Positions 21,301 through 32,100 of a stretch of DNA of 64,000 nucleotides are shown one piece after another. The DNA comes from Phoronis australis. Taxonomy: Eukaryota; Phoronida; Phoronidae. The notes under the pieces are model-generated. The model was not told the DNA's origin. It was given only the letters and a program-made list of their open reading frames with translations, and did not search any database. Location of the stretch: NCBI GenBank assembly GCA_002633005.1, contig NMRA01000072.1, forward strand, positions 1,043,957 to 1,107,956. Reading direction: 5' to 3'. Every line of letters begins with the position of its first letter. The first letter of the stretch is position 1. Made by a program: the position numbers and the translations under genes.

Positions 21301-24300
21301 TGTTATAAGCAACTAATGGTTATGCACAGTTTCTCCAATCCTGGATGTCAAGATCACTGTGTTGGTGAAATTTATTTATAAATGAGGCCGTATTGCAAGT
21401 TGTTGTACCAAAACAACTCCCAAAACCATACCCAAATAACAGTTGTTTGACATTTAGAGGTAAGCACCCCTCATTTTGCTTAGCCAGCACTATTGTATAA
21501 CATAATAATAGCTTGGCATTTTGATACCCTTTTATCAAGTATTTAACAATTCTTATTAACTGATGCACCCTAGTCATCTATCTACCAAGCTCTGATCCCG
21601 TTGCATCATTTGAGACATACTGTCCAAAAACAATTATTGAGCGCTATTTCAATGTCTTGTGAAGCATGAAACTCCGAAATCTTAGACACATACAACATAA
21701 TCGCTAATATTACTGTGTATGTATGTTGTTGGGTTATGTATATTTGTATCTGTTCCAGATTTTGTAATAAAAATACAAAAAAACAATATTTGTACAGGGA
21801 TGTGAGTACATTTAGTCATGAACTTTCTTGCTGCTTTGTCAGTTAAGAGTTTTCTGCAGCTTCATAACTACACCTTGATTTATTATAAATAAAAAAATTT
21901 CACTTGTCTGCCATTGGCGAGATCTTGCTGTACCACTAAAATCTGACAAAATTCACTAAAAACAGAACCAATAAACACCTAAAAGCTTTAACAAGTAAGA
22001 ATCTGTACGAAAAGTGGCACTGCAAAAAGAAATTCTCACAAGATTTAGCCCATCGTGAGTGACTACAATTATTATACAGGGCTTGGAATGACCAATAACA
22101 AAAAACGCGGAAACTTTTACGGCCCAAATCATGCCCCTGATAACCAGCCTTGAAATGGTCAATGTGAACCTTTCCCCGACAAAAATTGGGAGGACTAAAA
22201 AAAAAAAAAAACGTTACCACCATCAGTAGCATGCGTCTGCGTCCTTTTAGCTCGCCCGTCCACTCCCAACCCACACATTTTTGGGTGCAGGGCGGTAGTA
22301 TTTGTCGCCGCGCTTAACAATAACACGTGACGCCATTGAAAATCACACCACGCTGTCCCAGATGCCCCGGCAATGTTGACAATTTACGTTCCTCCGAAAC
22401 ATAAAGAGCAACTTCCGCTTTTCGAGGTGAACGTCGTCTGCAACGCCGCGGTAAGAAAGGAATTTGCCCCGGAAATTTTATATCAAATCCGATTTTTTTA
22501 CGCGGAAATATTATAAAAAAAGCGGAAAGCACATTTGAAAAAAGCGGAAATCCGCGTTTCCGCGGAAAATTCCAAGCCCTGATTATAAGACTGGTGAAAT
22601 ATAAAGACACTCAATTTCACAATATCTATAACAAGGGAACCAGCCAAAGATAGACTGAAGGTGCTTGAAAGAGGACAAAAAGCGGGATTTCCAAAAGTGG
22701 CAGCAGGTGTTCTCCATTAACTTGACATAAGGCAAATCTAAAAGAAATATTTACCAGGATTGCACTTCAGGAACACTTTATGCTCAGCCAGTGTTAATAG
22801 CATCACACAATCATCTGACTGGCTACAATTGTGGAACAATCGTCTGGCTACAATTGTGGAACAATCGTCTGGCTACAATTGTGGAACAATCGTCTGGCTA
22901 CAATTGTGGAACAATCATATGATTGGCTTCAATTGTGAAAGAATGGTGTTGTTGCCATGTCACCAGTCCACATTCAGACGTAATTTAGTGAAGGCAAGTT
23001 TCAGGAAATAAGCCCCAAGTAACTACAAAGGATTTACCGTGTAAAATGTATAAGAAAAGTTGATAACGAGTTTTGTACGCCGCATGCAAACCTTAACTTG
23101 CTGTCACATACCTCGCATAGTTCACCTATTAAATAATCGTTCATGAGCTCTCTGGCGTCTGTGGAATGTCCGACATCTTCAAACGGTTCAGTACCGTCTC
23201 CACCTAAAGCAAGATAACAAATGGAGTGTCCACACACACATCTGATAAATAGGGCAAGTTGTTGCTCTGTGTGTGACAATGGAACCTAATAAGAGTATGA
23301 AGCGTAAAAAAAAACTTGCCTATATGTAACCGCAACTTATAATTACTTCCGCCCTACCCCACTTTTGCGGCCACACAGCAATTACAAGTGGCTCAAGTTA
23401 CCATAGAACAAGTTACCACGCTTCGATTAGGTGCGGTAAGTTGTCACAAGTAAGTTATGTTGCACTAGCTTAAATAGCGTCGAGACAGCAGTCAAAGCAC
23501 TCTAACCTAGCGACAACTCCTTCCAGGAATAACTTGTTCTAGGGTAAGTCTGTATGTGGAATGCACTAAAGTCTAGTAAAAATTCTTAATTGCGAACACA
23601 AAAATTAAATAATTTTCAAAGGCTCAGCACAATGCTCATGCAAATGCTCAAAATTTTACCAAATGTTGTTTGTTAACAGCTATGCAATGCAACCCATGCT
23701 AAAAGCAAAAAAAAAGTTTCGCAAAAAGTTATTTTTATTAAGAAATTTGGCAATGGAAATAAAATTTCACCTGTCTGTCATATTGTGTCCTAACCTGAAT
23801 TTTTTTACCTTAAATATATAACTTGAAGTGAAAACAACAGGGACTCAAAATGTGATGGTTTAACAGTGGAAAACAGTTTTACATGGGTAAGGTTAGACAA
23901 GGCTTTGTAAAGAAGCAGCCTTCGGTAAGAAACTTACTTTTGATTTAGACCACCAGCCATTCTTAACTGGTTTGAACATGTTCTTTATTCACATTAGCAC
24001 CAAAATTCTGTGCCTGTGTAGAAGTGATGGTTCATCAATCTCAATAAACCATTCTCAAAAAGTTGGGACAGGCTCATCATCCCACGGATGTCCACTTATC
24101 AAAAATCTAAAGAGGAAAAGCGGGTAAAACTGTGCTGGACCGCTAGGGTATGTGCTCAATGACCAAAAGGCCATCAGAGGGTTTCTATCCTTACATTGGT
24201 GGTCAAAACACTTGCAAGTGCTGGCTAAACCAAAGTCACAAGTTCACAATTACAAAAGGTTTAAACTGTTCAGACTGATAGTTATAACCAATTTTGTAAA

Positions 24301-26328
24301 TAGGACATTAGTCACAACTGGATGAGTTTGAAAGGCATCTGGGCTATTGAATCTGATAACTGTGGAGACTGGGGAAAGCAGGTTTTGGTAATATCTCACA
24401 AATTGCAGACAAAAATAATTGCCAAAATTGTTTTTTTATTCCATTTCTTCTAACTTCGTTGCAAATGCCCAACTAAATCTGGTTGTAATTCTTTCTATAG
24501 TCGTAACTGTTATGTAACCGTCATGAAACCGTTACTAACCCCACCGGCAGTTTTAGTCACTAGTCGTCAGTGCTATCGCTTCACACTGAGTTGCAACAGA
24601 TTAACCACACGGTACATTTAAAACTTTTAAAACCAGTTTTAATGTGTTCAGGACTGAAAAGAGGACAGGCAAACATTTGTTGTGTTTAGAAACAAAAGAT
24701 CGGGTAGAAAAGGTGTGACAATTCAATCAGTATGCAAAGTCAAAAAAGCTAAACCTGAAAGAGGGTGCAGTGCCCTCTTATGACAGCCCACGGAGAACCC
24801 CGCATTTTACCCACCAAAACAATGGGACTGTAATTAGCAATGTTCCATCACCAAATACTAAATCGATCCAACAGCTGGTACACTTTAATATTTGGATTGC
24901 ATGGCACAGCAGTTGTGGTTGTAACAGCGAGCATTACAAATCCCTGTGGCAGAAAACCAAGTCACCAAACAAAATCTTACCCGCTTGCTCTAATAACACT
25001 TCCTCCCCACCAGGGTGCTGAAAACAAACAGAAAATCAGATCAAGTTATGGTACACAACTAAAAGGTGACTAAGCATGTAAGTAATGAATACAAATTGCA
25101 CATTTGCACAGCCTACACTGAAATCTCACTAATTTGTGACACAATATGGTTGGCACGTAAAATTTTCCTTTCTCATTATTTCATACAAGTTAAATAGCAC
25201 AAAATTAATACTTTCCTAATGTTTGAGTTTTGTATCATATTCACTAGCACACAATATTTTGAAAATTCCTGGGAACTGAACAATACAAGAGGACCTTGAA
25301 AAATGATAAAAGGGCACTTTTGGCAAATATTTTTGCATGAAATTGATGAGATTTTACTGAAGTTTGATTTGAAGATAAAGAATTCAAATACAGGTGGTGG
25401 AAACCAGCCACGACACAAAGACAAATTACCATGGAATAATTTACAGCGCACGTCAGGAGATATGACATCATACCACCTGCTGTGTGAAGTGTTAAAAATG
25501 GCCAGTTACCGATTTTGGAAACTGAACGAAGGACTGCTCGAAGAAACAGTTTGATATTTGTTTGAGTTGAAAAGAATTAAAGACATTGACAGCCTTCTAA
25601 GGTGTCCCTCTATGCACATGAGGTATTTATAACATGACTTTGATGTTTTAGTCAGTGTGAGACAAAATTCGCTGAAAAGCTTCCATTGTATGAAACGCCT
25701 ACAGGAGCTACACCGTCTCTACTGAGCCAGCTAGAGACAGTGGTCACAGCTGTGTATACGGTAGTCGGATATACTTTGATTTAAAGAGCCAGTTTCATCC
25801 ACCAAATAATCTCAAAAATTAAACACAAGGAATTCTGCATACATCCGCACACCAAGAGCAATGAAATGACAGTGATCAATTATTCCAATAGGGGCCAGAA
25901 GCTACTTCCTGTATTAAAATGATTACATCATTCCAGGGAATGATGAGCAAGATTCTGATTTGGGAATAAGGACAGGTCGAAGCAGGGCCGTTAATCGTCA
26001 TTCAGTGATTGCCTGGTAATCAAAATCAAGGTCAATTATATCTGACTAGTGCCCCTTCTTTACTAATATACTAGAGGTATGTTCTAAAAGATCAAAACAA
26101 GCTCACATGCCATCCACGACGGATAGCAAAAGCAGGCATGAAAAGTGAGACGTGATTATTTGATATGCCAATTTCGTTCGATTCGATTGAAGCTACTTTA
26201 CTTACCTCTTCTAAAAACTTTGTTATGTCGTACACTTTATTATTAATTACGACCCAGCAGCTCTTGCCATTATTGTTTTTCTTAACATCTTCGAGAGCGT
26301 ACTGTTTTAACTTTTTATCTTCCGACAT
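9280..26328 (-). CDS. CYB5: cytochrome b5, tail-anchored (CYB5A/CYB5B family), five coding exons
   Basis: Haem protein passing electrons to membrane desaturases, P450s and reductases at the ER or outer mitochondrial membrane. Exons: 26206-26328, 24981-25017, 23112-23203 (or its copy 17797-17888), 11908-11945, 9280-9361. They total 372 nt, in frame, 123 residues (human CYB5A has 134). The haem-binding core is textbook: YDITKFLEE, then [14 protein letters not shown] with axial His42, then [13 protein letters not shown] with axial His66; the 24-residue spacing equals the family value. A membrane anchor [17 protein letters not shown] spans about residues 102-118, near the C terminus. The linker before the anchor is about ten residues shorter than in mammals. 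The tail does not tell the ER form from the mitochondrial form. The gene is divergent from TAT. Confidence 0.93.
9362..11907. other. cytochrome b5 intron 4; small hairpin
   Basis: No coding exon seen. It includes a 13-base inverted repeat, TTTATCGTAAGTT at 9595-9607 against AACTTACGATAAA at 9641-9653, possibly a tiny MITE. A CTCACCAATTTCAGACAAAAATAATT-like repeat element lies at about 10495-10520; the same family occurs near 15730 and 24395. Confidence 0.5.
11908..11945 (-). CDS. CYB5: cytochrome b5 exon 4 (38-nt linker microexon)
   Basis: Acceptor CTGTTACAG|GCC, donor AGAGAG|GTGAGT. Encodes [12 protein letters not shown] plus two bases. The phase (0 in, 2 out) fits exons 3 and 5 exactly, and the Ser-rich text matches the SSS-W junction before the anchor. 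It is the least certain exon because the linker is not conserved. Confidence 0.65.
11946..15741. repeat. cytochrome b5 intron 3, part 1: degenerate repeat units
   Basis: Between about 12260 and 13560 a decayed unit recurs, recognised by ATAATGATC, GTTTG(T/A)C(T/C)GA-GAGAG and CACCAAAAAC at about 12521, 12699 and 13110. At 14729 and 14911 ACTCGGTGTGAACAG is directly repeated 182 bases apart. A related sequence in the other orientation lies near 24575. No exon found. Confidence 0.5.
15742..18148. repeat. segmental duplication, copy A
   Basis: Matches 20506-23475 in the same orientation over almost its whole length, with scattered substitutions and small indels. It includes cytochrome b5 exon 3. 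Compared with copy B it lacks a 505-bp transposon and has fewer units of a 25-bp minisatellite. A single N sits at 16105 in a C-run. Confidence 0.9.
17797..17888 (-). CDS. CYB5: cytochrome b5 exon 3, copy A (duplicate)
   Basis: Same 92-nt exon with identical protein and a synonymous AAT/AAC change; its donor is TGCGAG|GTAAGT. It lies in the duplicated block. Using both copies in one transcript shifts the frame and soon reaches a stop, so only one can be spliced in. It is most likely the other haplotype placed in tandem by the assembler. Confidence 0.75.
18149..19712. mobile_element. DNA-transposon remnant with THAP-like fragment
   Basis: Unique to copy A's side. Inverted motifs GTGACGT-(A/T-rich)-TGGCGGGG lie at 18303 (plus) and, inverted, at about 19535-19553, bracketing about 1.25 kb. 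Inside sits the start of a THAP-type zinc finger (18441). P-element-like transposons carry such fingers at their N terminus, so a decayed or non-autonomous P-like element is a fair inference. Confidence 0.4.
18441..18536 (+). pseudogene. THAP zinc-finger N-terminal fragment (decayed)
   Basis: ATG opens [18 protein letters not shown], which fits the THAP start M-P-x-x-C-x-A-x-G-C-x-N. The frame then hits a stop, and a shifted frame continues with HRIPS, resembling the F-H-R-F/I-P step of THAP domains. The rest of the C2CH finger (W, second C, H) is not found. Reading is broken; no functional protein is expected. Confidence 0.4.
19713..20505. other. assembly gap (793 N)
   Basis: Run of N exactly at the left edge of duplicated copy B, which suggests a scaffold join rather than a measured distance. 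Confidence 0.99.
22077..22581 (-). mobile_element. 505-bp non-autonomous DNA transposon, CAGGGCTTGGAAT termini
   Basis: Starts CAGGGCTTGGAAT and ends ATTCCAAGCCCTG. It is flanked by ATTATA on both sides; the empty site is visible at the matching place in copy A (about 17345). A second copy lies inverted at 38972-39438. It is CpG-rich with repeated CGCGGAAA motifs and no open frame of note. A 6-bp target duplication with CAGGG ends suggests a hAT relative; that is inference. Confidence 0.85.
22808..22935. repeat. 25-bp minisatellite (TGGCTACAATTGTGGAACAA...)
   Basis: About five tandem units containing GGCTACAATTGTGGAACAAT. The matching place in copy A (about 17565-17625) has only two, more diverged units. 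Confidence 0.85.
23112..23203 (-). CDS. CYB5: cytochrome b5 exon 3, copy B (second axial His)
   Basis: 92 nt, acceptor TGCTTTAG|GTGG, donor TGCGAG|GTATG. Encodes [18 protein letters not shown] and on to LIGELCE. Nearest copy to exon 2 in the assembly; its twin is at 17797-17888. Confidence 0.92.
23220..23570. mobile_element. MITE copy abutting cytochrome b5 exon 3
   Basis: Shares GAGTGTCCACAC, TAATTACTTC, TTGCGGCCACACAG and TAACTTGTTCTAGGGTAAGTCTG with the element at 54369-54744. The left part is also present in copy A (17900-18148), where it is cut short. The element begins about 20 bases from the exon 3 splice acceptor. Confidence 0.6.
23571..24980. repeat. cytochrome b5 intron 2 with interspersed repeat fragments
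   Basis: AAATTTCACCTGTCTGTCAT at about 23761 and CTCACAAATTGCAGACAAAA at about 24393 belong to a family also seen near 10495, 11682, 15730, 25125 and 52305. Around 24490-24650 lies a fragment related to the 14.7-kb repeat. No exon seen. Confidence 0.5.
24981..25017 (-). CDS. CYB5: cytochrome b5 exon 2 (37-nt microexon, axial haem His)
   Basis: Acceptor TTTTCAG|CAC and donor GCGG|GTAAG. Encodes [12 protein letters not shown] plus the first base of Gly. Too short to be noticed as an open frame, but it restores the exact family sequence between exons 1 and 3. Confidence 0.93.
25018..26205. other. cytochrome b5 intron 1
   Basis: No coding exon. It includes a fragment at about 25118-25160 (AAATCTCACTAATTTGTGAC) of the interspersed family noted for intron 2. 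Confidence 0.6.
26206..26328 (-). CDS. CYB5: cytochrome b5 exon 1 (start codon)
   Basis: ATG at 26328-26326; 41 codons ending ITKFLEE; donor GAAGAG|GTAAGT, phase 0. It contains the [16 protein letters not shown] stretch typical of cytochrome b5. Confidence 0.95.
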
Positions 26329-27475
26329 TCTGTCACAGACTCACACAACTTTCCAGCTTTCAGGTGACCGGGCACAAATCACAAACTGCGCCTGTGCGGA
26401 AATGGATGACCGCAGAGCAATATGGGTGATTTCCTTTGAAATATATTTCTTTTGAAAAAAACAATTAGCACTTAGATGTGAATGATTAACAGTTAGGTTT
26501 TGGAATTTTGCCAATATTTTATACAAGAAAACTTCGAATTTATTTCTATCGTGTTCGCTTTTGTGAAAAGTTTTCGGTCACACCTCCGACAATCGACCAA
26601 TTAACATTTAATAGGTCAGTAAGCATTCTTTCAGGTCATTTTTCTGGTGAAATTTCCTTGAAGGCACAGAGGTTGAGAAACAGCGGAGACAGGTACCGTT
26701 TTTGTTTTTCCTCCAGTCATTTTATAGGATCTACTCTTTAAGTCTTATAATTCTCTGTTTTGTCTGTGTTATTGTCGATTACGGATGCAGAAGATTGATG
26801 AGTCAAGTTGACAATCAAGCAACCCCGTTTTTAGTTAAAAATTGTCTTCTTGCTAGTCACGCCGAGAGGTAGGCAATTACATCGCAATGGATGCCGCAGC
26901 AATGGATGTCGCAGGCAGACAGGGGCGATAGTATATCCCCATAAAAAGTTACGCATTTCAAAGTACAGCATATAAAATCGAATGAAACATGCATAAACGT
27001 ACATGGAGTTATAATTAACACATACCATGACTCTGAATACAATTTATTCAACATAACGTGAACGTATAGTAGGGAGGACAACGTTTTTAAAAATTTTTTT
27101 ACAATACCCATGTGTCATACATTTTTGAAAAGCCCTTGGTGTGAGAAGTGAAATGGTGCAAAAATCAGAAAAACTGGATGGCCGTTGCGTAAAAGATCTG
27201 CCTTTTTACATAATTTTGTAAAAAATAAAAGAATATACATGTGCTGCATGGAGACAAATATGGTGGTGTGTATTATATAAAATTTGGATCAATTTATACA
27301 GAGATATTGCTGTTTAAGTGTGTTGTTAGCATATAGAACAGGCTCATTATAAACCTCATGTTTGATGAAAACAATGGATTACACAGCTTAAAAGGTAAAG
27401 AGCAAAGACACCACATCAGCTCAGAAATAAATACATCTGAGCTAGGAGGAAATTTCACATCAAATCACAAGATCA
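26329..27475. promoter_or_regulatory. divergent intergenic region, cytochrome b5 side
   Basis: Sequence between the divergent starts of cytochrome b5 (26328, minus) and TAT (28978, plus). No clear TATA box or CpG island was seen. Promoters of both genes must lie in or near 26329-28977 unless a distant 5' non-coding exon exists. Confidence 0.35.
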
Positions 27476-27641
27476 CATTGGTGGATTTGGGGGGTGGTAA
27501 GGGGGCCAGCCTGTGGCCCCCTCTAAAACTCCCATGAGATCTCATTTGGCAGTTTGAGGGTGCAAATATCTTACGGGTAAAATCCTGCGTAATACATTGC
27601 CCTGCCCCCCCTCCTATCTAAAAATCCTAGATCTGCCCCTG
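27476..27641 (-). mobile_element. second full copy of the CAGGGGCGGATC-type MITE
   Basis: Starts CATTGGTGGATTT and ends GATCTGCCCCTG, the reverse of the 2293-2453 copy, with matching internal text (a G-rich block, then a GGCCCCC block). 166 bp, no coding capacity. Confidence 0.65.
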
Positions 27642-28977
27642 AATACTACTACATGGGCAACACATCATTGCCTGACAGGGTGCTGGGGGAGGCTATAGCT
27701 CCCCCACTTTTTTCAGTGCTGGGTGCCACCCATGTACTATTAGATTGTATCATGGCAAAAAACATCAGAAAGTAGACAAAAGACCATTTGGGAAAACAAA
27801 TCACTCTTAACATGAAGGATTTCATCATTTACGCAACAAAAACTTTGTAACAACTTTATTTCGAACGGTGAAGTTGCGATGCCATTGAACTTCAACATAG
27901 CCACTGGTGGCGCTGACATGCGGCGACTTAGTGAACTAATGACTGCTGTTTGAAAAGTGCCAGTGCGCAGCAGTTTGACAGAATTTCTGAAAATGAAATA
28001 ATTACCAATTAAAAGAGTGATAAATTCCTCATCTAAAAATCAGGGGGGGGGACATATTGCGCAACTGGAAAAACATCAATCTCCCGACCGACCAAAATTA
28101 GGCCTTCCGGACGATCGAAAACTCGCCATGAAAACTTGGCCTTGACTTCGAGAAAACAGCTTGCGCACACATCTAAACTACATCCTGTCCAAATTTCATG
28201 TTTGTATTTGAGAGTATAGTGCTCTTTTGGATATGAGGAACAAGAGGCACTTATTCGAAAGTTGATTGCATGGCGGAAAATCGTGCGCTAAAAAAATTAC
28301 AAAAGTGATTCTACGTATAGAACAATGAATGCCGAACCAATCTTGGTTTGTAATAGCGATTATCACAACATCTGTATACAGCTGCGGGATCAATGCCCTA
28401 CTGATGCACAGAATTATGGGTAAATACTGCAGAATCAGATGGTGCTGTAAGTGCAGCACATGACCAGCAGGTTGCCAATGTGACCTCAAATTGTGTCTGG
28501 TGACCTGACCACTGCGAATATCAGTCAGACAATAATTCCCTCTAAATTTGTTTCAAATATTGCATTGACCTCACAACTTTTAATTACTAACACTATATGC
28601 GTTCTATGTTCCTTCATCAACGGCTGGAAATGAGTTATAGAATGAACGTACGCCTACGTTTAGGCATTTACTGGAAAAAATTGGAGGAGCGCAAGAGAAT
28701 GGGCGGTGTTACAGCCATTTGACCTTTTTTTAACCAGAAAGGAAACTTTAGAATTTTTTCGCCCTCCTTGAATTTCAGTTTTGGCATTTTGGCGACTTCA
28801 GATTTCATTTGGCGAGCTGAAAATTTTGCCAGGTGGCCAAATGCGACTTGGCATCTAACTAATCGTGTAGTGCTGATTGAAGTGGCTATTTGTTTCGAGT
28901 CCATTGCACTATTCTTGTATGACTTCTCCAGAACCAGTTTGAACACTACTGTCATTTTGTATTTTTACATTCCAGTC
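27642..28977. other. TAT upstream region; repeat shared with 56.6-57.1 kb
   Basis: From about 28450 to 28850 the sequence parallels 56560-57140: a CCAC-T-TGAGAATCAGTCA-ACAATAATT block, AAATTTGTTTCAAA, and a GACCTCAGATTT / GACTTCAGATTT block. The TAT start lies just past it, so the TAT 5' UTR or promoter may be partly repeat-derived. Confidence 0.4.
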
Positions 28978-29137
28978 ATGATCAGGATGAATGGGAATAA
29001 GAAACGGCGTACGCAGAACACATGGAACATTCCTTCCTCCAAAATGGCCAAGCAGTGTATCAACCCTATAAGGCAGATTGTTGATTCCATGAAAGTCGCG
29101 CCAAATCCAGAAAAGGATCTCATTGCTTTGTCAATAG
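28978..29137 (+). CDS. TAT: TAT exon 1 (start)
   Basis: Encodes [11 protein letters not shown] and on through [18 protein letters not shown] to LIALSIG. Donor ATAG|GTGATT, phase 1. The ATG at 28978 and the one at 28987 are both possible starts. The open frame extends upstream to 28768, but that text does not resemble TAT. Confidence 0.88.
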
Positions 29138-32100
29138 GTGATTGTTGGATAAAACCTTGACATGACTCATTTTGCTTTGTTTGAATTATTATCAAGTATG
29201 AGTATTCTCAAAAAGTTCCTTCAATCCATGGTATAATGAGTCATCAAACTCTAGTATTGATATATAGTCATTATCATTCATGGTATTTATCAAAAGGCTG
29301 ATCCTACCTAAGATGGTAGCTAGTACGTGATTGGGAATGCAATGCTACCTTTTTCAAACAAAACATTTCAAACTTATGCAAATTTAAGTGTGTTTTCAAA
29401 TTTATTGAATTCTATATGACCTTTGATAAAATGGGCCTCTGAAGTTGATATCAATTGCTGTAACTACTTGCCTGTCTTATAAGAGCAATTGCACGCTTTT
29501 TCAGGAGATCCAACTATATTTGGAAACTTGCCATTTGCTGAAGAGATCCAAAGTGCTGTTGCTGAAAAGTTGTCTAGTGGAAGATGTAATGGCTATGGAA
29601 AAAGTTATGGTAAGGTTGGAAGTGCAGTTATTCAATCAACTTGCACACAAACAGTAAAAGGCGACCTTGATTCATTACCAAGGGTCAAATTCCTCAAACG
29701 AAAGCGGTCTGATGGAGGGATATTTGGTGAAATCGACTGAAGAGGGAGCATGCCAAGTTTGCGATTTCCAACATTTTGATCTTGGAGTTTTTGCTGTTTT
29801 GGACCAGTTGATGGCAGAATGACACAGTTTTAAAATAATTTTCAAAATAACCCAGTTTCTATGGACTTGATTTCTAAACTTGGTTAGGAAACAAATCTTC
29901 GAAGCAGCGTTTGAATGGTTATTTTACCAGGTGAGTATACTTAAAGTGGCTGCAAACTCGCTTCCTGTCACAAATCCAACTTTTGATTTAGAACACTTAC
30001 TTTTACGAAATTGGTCTTGCATTGTTTCTTAGTCGAACTAGAAGTGCTTTGTGCAGTACGTTCTAACTGATATTTTTTGTTATTACATGATACTAGGCAC
30101 AACAAGTTGGTTTGCTGTGTGTCATTTTATGCGCTAAAGTGGTCGCAAGTAATGATTACCTGTCAGTTTTTTGTAAGTTTAGAAATCTGTCTAATCTGAA
30201 GTAAGAATCAAGTCAAGACCAATTTTATAGCGACAACACAGCTGTGTATGCCTCCTATTTAGATTTGTTTTCCTTAAGTAAACTTAATTTTTTGCCAAAT
30301 ATGCAATTCTGTACTCTCCCAGGTTAAAGTACAAACATTGCCAAATTTGCACGTCACATTTTCACATCTTAATCTTCCTTTCTGCCAGTTCACAGAAACG
30401 ATTGTCACGCATTATTTACTTTTTACGTCATAATAATAAAACTAAGTACTACGATGCAGTACTATTTTATTAATTTGTTTGGTTGAACAAAAAGCTCAGT
30501 CAAAGATGGCTCTAAAATTTCCAAACATGTCTCATTTGAATACATATTAATTTGGTTTCACAAGTCAAAGGGACTAAACTATCCATGATAGATTAAAAAA
30601 TACGAGGTTTCAAAATCTATGAATCTAGAATCATTAATTCTGTTTGGAGTCAGTCAGATGATGAGCAATTATTTGTCTGTTTCATGTGTACACACAGTTC
30701 TTGACTTATAATTTTGCTACGTCTGTTTAGTTCATGCAAGTTTTGGTTAACACGTTGATCCAGGGTCATTTTGTCATTTTCAGTTCCTCTTTCATCCAAA
30801 CTCAAGATAAGTGTCTATAATTCTGTGCTGGAGTCAATTATGCTTCAGGTGGATGACTCCCATTCTAGTTTGCACTTGTTGACCCTGGAGTTAAGGCTAC
30901 AAGTTCGAGTGTGAACTAGAAATCTCGAATTTGTAGCTGGAATCTAGGGGTCATCAGGTGCAAACTTGGACTGTAGAAACCTATGTGCATAAATCTTATC
31001 TTGGCTTCACACAAAAGAAGAATGAAATATCTCAAAAATAATTTCAAGTTCAATTTCGAGTTCAAAGATTAGACCCTGGACCCAGAACATGGTATATGGC
31101 GGCATAACGTTATGTTGGACCTTATCTTCAAGTCTATGCCAAACATTTATAAAGCTGTAGATTTCAGCTCGGTAAAAGTATATATTTTCTGAAAGTAGAA
31201 AATCTGCAGAATTTGAATTTTGTCTTTTTACCAATCCCATTAATTGGATCACTGCCCTTAGTAAAATTTAAAAAAATTAAAGGTACATTGATAGCAATGC
31301 AGCGGTATGAATAACGTGACCAAATTTAATGTAAATGTCCAATGTTCAAAAATTTTCTAAATTATCATTCTGTTTTCGTTTAATCCAATTGTTAAGCTTT
31401 TTCACGAAAATAATAAAAAATCACATTTTTATAGCCCTTCATGCAAAAGTGAAATTTAAAACAATTGCTAATAGCTGGAGAACACTGCATCGACCATAGT
31501 ATCATCATTTGAATCTGACGAGCTCTTTTTGAGATATGATGTTCCAAAGACAGCCAGTTTTTTCTAGAACCTACAGAACTTTAAGAAATATGGAGTAACA
31601 GTTGTTGATTAGTTTTGTCCTGTTCGGATTCCAGGTATTGATGAAGCTAGACAGGCAGTAGCCACATATGAGAATGACCATGGCTGCGGGCCAGTCACAA
31701 TGGACGTAAGTTGGATGTCCCAGTCACAGTCTCTTGTTGCAAGAAGTTGAATTCTTGCTCCAAGATCTACAATTGATGTGAGGTTGTACAGATGAACTGC
31801 CGAGACTGGACAGCTTTTTCTTTGCTTTGCCTAGAGAATGCGTTGCTCACCTACGGTACAGGTTCTCCAGCATGGGACTGTCTAAAATTTGGAGCACTGA
31901 AATTCAAGCTGAAATTGGAATTTTCATGGTTCTCAAAATAGGGACATAAGTAAATTTGGTTTTTATCATATTCTTCAAATGTTGAACACTGCATTTTGTA
32001 TCAACAAAGTCCGAGACAAAATTGGCTGCCAACACAAAATTTGTCTTTCAGATTATTCTTTAATTTGGGACAACCAATATTACCTATTTCTAAAATGGTA

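Larger units (their letters stand above)
20506..23475. repeat. segmental duplication, copy B
   Basis: Second copy of 15742-18148, starting immediately after the gap at GGACAAAAATAATTGC. It contains cytochrome b5 exon 3, an extra 505-bp transposon (22077-22581) and an expanded minisatellite (22808-22935). Confidence 0.9.

Noticed and set aside
28768-28977. Upstream extension of the TAT open frame
   Set aside because: The added residues do not resemble TAT, and an acceptor-like CATTCCAG precedes the chosen start.
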